Assembly (NCBI GenBank): GCA_026770025.1
Contig: JAMXDE010000019.1
Span: forward strand, 1,302,001-1,366,000
Direction of reading: 5' to 3'
Length of the DNA: 64,000 bases
Source: Craspedostauros australis
Taxonomy: Eukaryota; Bacillariophyta; Bacillariophyceae; Mastogloiales; Achnanthaceae
Part shown: piece after piece, positions 59,820 through 64,000 of the stretch
Numbering within the stretch: position 1 is the stretch's first letter
Layout of the letters: each line of letters begins with the position of its first letter
Translations under genes and position numbers: made by a program
Notes under the pieces: model-generated
Told to the model about the DNA's origin: nothing
Database searches by the model: none
The model's input: the letters and a program-made list of their open reading frames with translations, nothing else

Positions 59820-62229
59820 TCAGGTCAATTCGAGTCCACGGTCCGAAGTTCTGCCGAGTGGGTTCCCCAGCAAGCTTGCGTGTTCTTCTGGAAGTGTGTA
59901 CGATCGTTCAGTCGGGAAAAACTTCTCCATTGCATTTCCCATCCATCCTTTGTACCACGGATTTTTGTACTGACGCTTGCCATCCACTTTCGGGTAGAAG
60001 TACTTGTACTTTCGGATGTTCATGTGCTCGTTCGTTGTGAGGTTGACCATGGTAAGCTGAGCATGGTAGATGAGCATCGTGGCAACGGGGAACAGGATGA
60101 CGCTGATGATCAACCCCGCGAAGAAGGTCACCCAAGGGAAATCATTGTGGCGCCAATACCGACGGAGATAGATCACGAAGGTAATGATGAAGGAGAGTAT
60201 GGACACGTTGATCGAAATGAGGAAGGATAGGAACCATTTGTAGTTGTTGAGCCCGACGGTGTTGTCGACGAACGGACAGTAATGATCGAACATCAGCACG
60301 CATTTTCCTGTGATGCGGCAGTGCTTTGATCGGTGAGGCCGAGCGACGTGGCATGTATGGCACAATTGCTTCGTTGATATGTCATCGCAGGTAAAGATTG
60401 CCCGTCCGTTGTTGTGTTGATTCGTTCATCCATTCGTTGTTTGTACGTTTGAAGGCACGGCCACGGCGGGAAGGCGCAGAGAAGTGGAAAAGAAAACGGA
60501 GGAATGCCCAACCAGCAAGGGGTGTCATGTTAGACCAAATGCAACACAATTAAATGCTCCGTAACATAATACAATACAAAACAACGTGGCATAATTCATA
60601 GGTGACAAGCTTGCTGCTGGTTTGCGGAGGCATCCATCGTCAACATCACACATGGGATAGGGAGGTGAAGGGCAGAAAAAAACGAGGCGCAGTATGCCGT
60701 GGCGCATAGCACTGCCAGCTGCTGCTTACCGGAAGAGAATCCATCTGAGCTGCCTTGGTCTCGTCAGCATAGGCCTCCAACGTGTCTTCGTAGAGCCTGC
60801 GCCACTTGTCGATTTTCGGGTTCGACCCATCGACGTATCCTGGACTGGTCGTCCATGTCTTGAAGAAGCAGAACCAAGTGGAGATCATGGTCATCACGTT
60901 CCATGCAAGCCAGCCGGCCTTGTCCCACATGATTCCCGCCCCTGCGTTCGTGACAGGTGCGAAGATGCCGAACATGAAGACGAGGTGGACAGCGTACTGG
61001 CTGAGCACAAAGTAGAAGGGGAACCTGATGGGCTCATCCATGTCATCCCCGCCGCTCGACAGTCCGAGCCAGATTCGCCAGGTCTTCCATGAGAGACAGT
61101 CTCGGATGTTCCCCAAAAGCGTCTTTCTCAAGAAGTGACCCCTTGGATCTCGGATAGCTGTCATAGCCTCACGAAGGACGGCCTCGACCGTGGGGCGGTT
61201 CTTGTATATGGCCAGGTCCAGGGGGGTTCGCTGATTCTTGTCCTTGAGGAAAAGGACGTCTTTCTTGGAGGTTGGCAATGACGCCAAGATGTACCTGACC
61301 ACGGCTGTGTTGCCTCGAAGGGATGCGAGGTGGAGCGGCGTTTGGCCGTAGGCATCGGGCGTCGTGAAATCGAGTCGCTGGTTGAAATGCAGCAAGCCGC
61401 ACACCTGGATGCTGCCCTTGTACGCTGCCCAGTGCATCGCCGTGTCACGCGACGAGTCGACAGCATTGACGTTGGCTCCCTTCTGAACGAGGAAGGCCAC
61501 GACTTCTACCTGGCCGTACTGCGCCGCAATGAGCAACGGCGTGCAGCCTGAGGCATCCTTCGCTTCGATGTCGGCCCCGTTTTTGATGAGCAAGGCCACG
61601 TGCGGGATGGATCCCTCCGTGGAGGCCCAGTGCAAGGGCATCATCCCGACCGCATCAGAGCTCGGCTTGTTGAGCAGCTGCGTTTGCCCCAGCCGCACGA
61701 GGGAGTCGACGAAGAACTGCAGGAAGCGGAGGTCATCCACTCGCTTGGAGGCCCAGTGGAGCAAGGAATGCCCCCCGTCATCCTCGTCGTTGAAGATCTG
61801 CGCGATGATCTCGCCTCCGCGGCTCTTCTCCACCTCTTCCAGGAGCGGCTTGACGGCCTCAAGTCGACCAAATCTGCACAGCGTGCTCAGCGACTGGTTG
61901 ATCTCGTGCACAGAGGCCTGCGCCAAATCTGCCAGGGATGGGTTCGTCATCATCTGGGCTTGTCCCTGTCCTTGAGAGTGTCCATGAGAGTGGGAGTGCC
62001 CATGAGAGTGACCTTGGGAGTGCCCATGAGAGTGGCCTTGGGAGTGCCCATGAGAATGAGCGCCAGGATGCGGCCCTGCCGCGTTCCCTGCACTCGCCGT
62101 ACCTTTTCCTCCGGAATGCATCAGCCCTGTCTTGGTCACAGAGAAGGATCCCTGCTGTTGCTGTTGCTGCTCCGCTGCCTTTCTGCTTGTGCTGGAGATC
62201 GTCGCTCCCGTCAAAGTGATTGCTTCCAT
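59820..62229 (-). CDS. Ankyrin-repeat DHYC palmitoyltransferase (Akr1-type, 2 exons)
   Basis: My model joins 62229-60730 and 60368-59820 (682 residues); the intron is GTAAGC...CGAAG, phase 0. After a Gln run and a His-Gly-Ser repeat come about six ankyrin repeats (about 120-345), two transmembrane helices, the cysteine-rich catalytic domain (503-540) and two more helices. The active site reads DHYC (Asp528 to Cys531), not DHHC, and the usual NNCVG is DNTVG, so the last zinc-binding Cys is Thr. Both changes occur in the yeast Akr1 subfamily, which also has N-terminal ankyrin repeats. It should attach palmitate to cysteines of target proteins via an acyl-enzyme at Cys531, probably at Golgi or endosomal membranes, with ankyrin repeats recruiting substrates. 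Confidence 0.93.
60369..60729 (-). other. Intron of the palmitoyltransferase gene
   Basis: Starts GTAAGC after CCG and ends ACGAAG before CAATTG; 361 bp. It lies between the second transmembrane helix and the first zinc-binding Cys, and the join (DSLP to QLCHTC) keeps frame. The acceptor AAG is weak, but no other AG is near. Confidence 0.7.
61963..62063 (-). repeat. His-Gly-Ser coding minisatellite
   Basis: Units of 12-18 bases encode HSHGHSQG-type repeats near the N-terminus of the palmitoyltransferase. The copy number could vary; His-rich repeats may bind metal, but no function is shown. Confidence 0.85.
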
Positions 62230-63766
62230 CGTCGCCAGCGTCTCAACCGAAGGGAGGGTGCGTTATGACACGACTCGACAACCACACTCATCCAGGTTGC
62301 CCAGACTCGCTTCTGCACGCTTCTGCACACTTCTGCGCACTTCTGCGACATCACACAAACAGACACAAATGCAAACGATCCAACGGCTTCGCCACACCAA
62401 CACCACCCCGGTCACAATCTGGGCGAAAAAAAGAGGCCTATCGCATTTCACATGAGGTACCATAGTATCGAACATCGATATCTGCCATATGAGACAATAG
62501 TATCCGCTTTGTTGGAAAGTACTGACATTTGTGTCTCGAAACCAAATATTCATACGGGTCCCGTGTTGTATGTTGCGGTAATTACATACAAAACGAAACC
62601 TATTCACTTTGTTGGTCCGCTGCGACTTGGGGGAGATTCGTCCTCAGCCGTTGTCTGCTCGCTCGTCCGAACTTCGCAACCACGCCACGCTACTCTACTC
62701 CATTCAACTCAACTGTACTGCTATACTCCCTGTACTCTACATGCTCTACATGCTCTACACACTCTGTTCTGGAGTAATAGTGCATTTTGGGTGTCATGAA
62801 ATCAATGCATACAAAGAATAGTAAGCTTCGGCTCATGCTTGTGGAATTCATCCTCGAAATGGCAAAGCACGAGGTATCATTTTGCGTGTTTGTAGATGGC
62901 CAACACTGTTGCTGTACGGTGCAGAACCGGAAACTTGCGCGTCCTTGTCATCATAGTCGTACCCGTGTGGTAAATGTTGTTCCACGGACGCTACCTTGCA
63001 CACTCCTAGCTCTCTCCGTGTGCGATGATGTTGGCATACGCTGAAGCTGCGGATTGATAGTTGGTTGTCTGTTGTCGTCGATCTCGGTTGACTCTGCAAC
63101 AAGAATGAGATTCCCTGTGTAAGAGCCACGAGTATGGCACTTGCACGGCACTTGCACGGCACTCGAATGGTACCATCGATGCGCCATATGCTTCTGCTGC
63201 GGCAAATCCCGCAATCATGTTTGTTGCCCCTTACTCGAACCTCCCTTTAGCTCCTTGCATGTCCCTTCATCCAATGCTTCCATTCGCCACCTTCCACAAG
63301 TCTGCAACTTCTTTCCATAGGAGCTTGAGTTGTTGAACTTTCGTCGAGCAATGTCACGCAACGCCCCTCTCATCTCTACTGTGCAACAGCTGCTCACAAC
63401 AGCGCATCTCACTCCTGGGAGCTGCACATCATCCGTCGTACAGTGCAGATGGTACCAACGGCATCCCATCCCAATTCTCTTCCGTGTTTGGCACAGTCAG
63501 ACCGAACGCCCACCGACGTCCTTCGCATCAAGCCCATACCCCTCTCTACGAAGGATGCTCTGGAGTAGAGGTGCCGTAGAATGTAGTGCACGCAGAATGG
63601 AGTTGAGTAGGTATTTTGAGGATATTCGTGGAGTCGCGAATGGGAATCTCGGCATGGACTTGAACAAGCAAGCCGCCAACCTCCCCTCCCCCCGATCATT
63701 TGCTCCCTAACTCCGACACAAATAGCATGGGTCTATCCACATGCCCACTGGAGATCGACCAAAGAC
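62230..63766. other. Region with no supported gene
   Basis: Promoter side of the palmitoyltransferase. It has CTTCTGC-type repeats at about 62310-62350 and CTCTACATG repeats at about 62728-62760. Open frames such as 63330-63710 show no domain. Confidence 0.5.
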
Positions 63767-64000
63767 ATGGCGATGAGGACCATCACGACGAACCTGTCCC
63801 ACGCCAATGATGCCGCAATAATAGCCCTGATGATCTCTGACTTTGTCCGCACTCCGGCGACAGCACCGAGCCTGCTAGAAGGTGGTTACACCATAGTCAG
63901 AGAGAACACAGCGATAAGCACACCAGCAGGCAGGCAGGCAGCAGTAAGTAAATGGGCGAGCAAACATTGCGAGACATGCGCGTATGAAAGGTATGATAGT
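63767..64000 (+). CDS. Possible N-terminus of a gene cut by the window end
   Basis: From the ATG at 63767 the frame stays open for 78 codons to the window edge. The first 55 residues have a normal mix (for example ANDAAIIALMISDFVRT). A CAGCAGTAAGT at about 63940-63950 could be a splice donor, after which the frame would be intron. There is no recognisable domain in this short stretch, so it may be chance. Confidence 0.3.
   Translation, partial: MAMRTITTNLSHANDAAIIALMISDFVRTPATAPSLLEGGYTIVRENTAISTPAGRQAAVSKWASKHCETCAYERYDS

Noticed and set aside
1..64000. tRNA or rRNA genes
   Set aside because: A few GTTCGA matches were checked by eye; none is flanked by a plausible cloverleaf. A covariance-model scan would be decisive.

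Overview
This window looks like nuclear DNA from a diatom (Bacillariophyta). The evidence: two or three enzymes carry N-terminal leaders with an ASAF-type cleavage motif, as used for import into the red-lineage complex plastid. There is a membrane guanylate-cyclase/phosphodiesterase fusion of the kind known from diatoms, a leucine-rich-repeat protein with a diatom-type cysteine-rich C-terminal cap, and a full-length Ty1/copia element. Genes have few, short GT-AG introns, and spacers are AT-richer and full of short tandem repeats. I cannot name the species from sequence alone.

Layout. 1-4.6 kb: mostly non-coding, with a leucine-rich-repeat pseudogene broken by two in-frame stops. 4.6-7.1 kb: a three-exon secreted trypsin-like protease with two novel-looking C-terminal repeats on Gly-rich linkers. 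8.6-16.0 kb: an apparently intact, recently inserted copia retrotransposon (712-bp LTRs, 5-bp target duplication, uninterrupted gag-pol). 16.7-17.6 kb: a mitochondrial-carrier-family gene. 18.0-25.7 kb: two divergent TPR-like paralogues flanking a 3.8-kb spacer. 26.2-35.2 kb: one 3021-residue single-exon protein with about 44 IQ motifs. 37.6-43.8 kb: a plastid-type dihydrolipoamide dehydrogenase, a small DUF2061-like membrane protein and a plastid-type acetyl-CoA synthetase. 44.9-49.1 kb: the cyclase/phosphodiesterase. 50.5-54.0 kb: a membrane-anchored AAA+-like protein with degraded nucleotide-binding motifs, recovered by joining two exons. 55.1-57.2 kb: a disordered unknown protein. 58.0-59.3 kb: a phytanoyl-CoA-dioxygenase-like enzyme. 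59.8-62.2 kb: an ankyrin-repeat DHYC palmitoyltransferase of the Akr type. A possible partial gene runs off the right end.

How genes may work together. Dihydrolipoamide dehydrogenase and acetyl-CoA synthetase both feed plastid acetyl-CoA and lie 1.5 kb apart, so shared regulation is possible but unproven. The IQ-array protein, the cyclase/phosphodiesterase and the palmitoyltransferase are all signalling or membrane-associated proteins, but they are ordinary neighbours rather than an operon. The least familiar items are the AAA+-like pseudo-ATPase with its long acidic N-terminus and transmembrane anchor, the strict 22-residue IQ array, and the TPR pair. Exon joins were made by reading splice sites and frame continuity; no transcript data were available.
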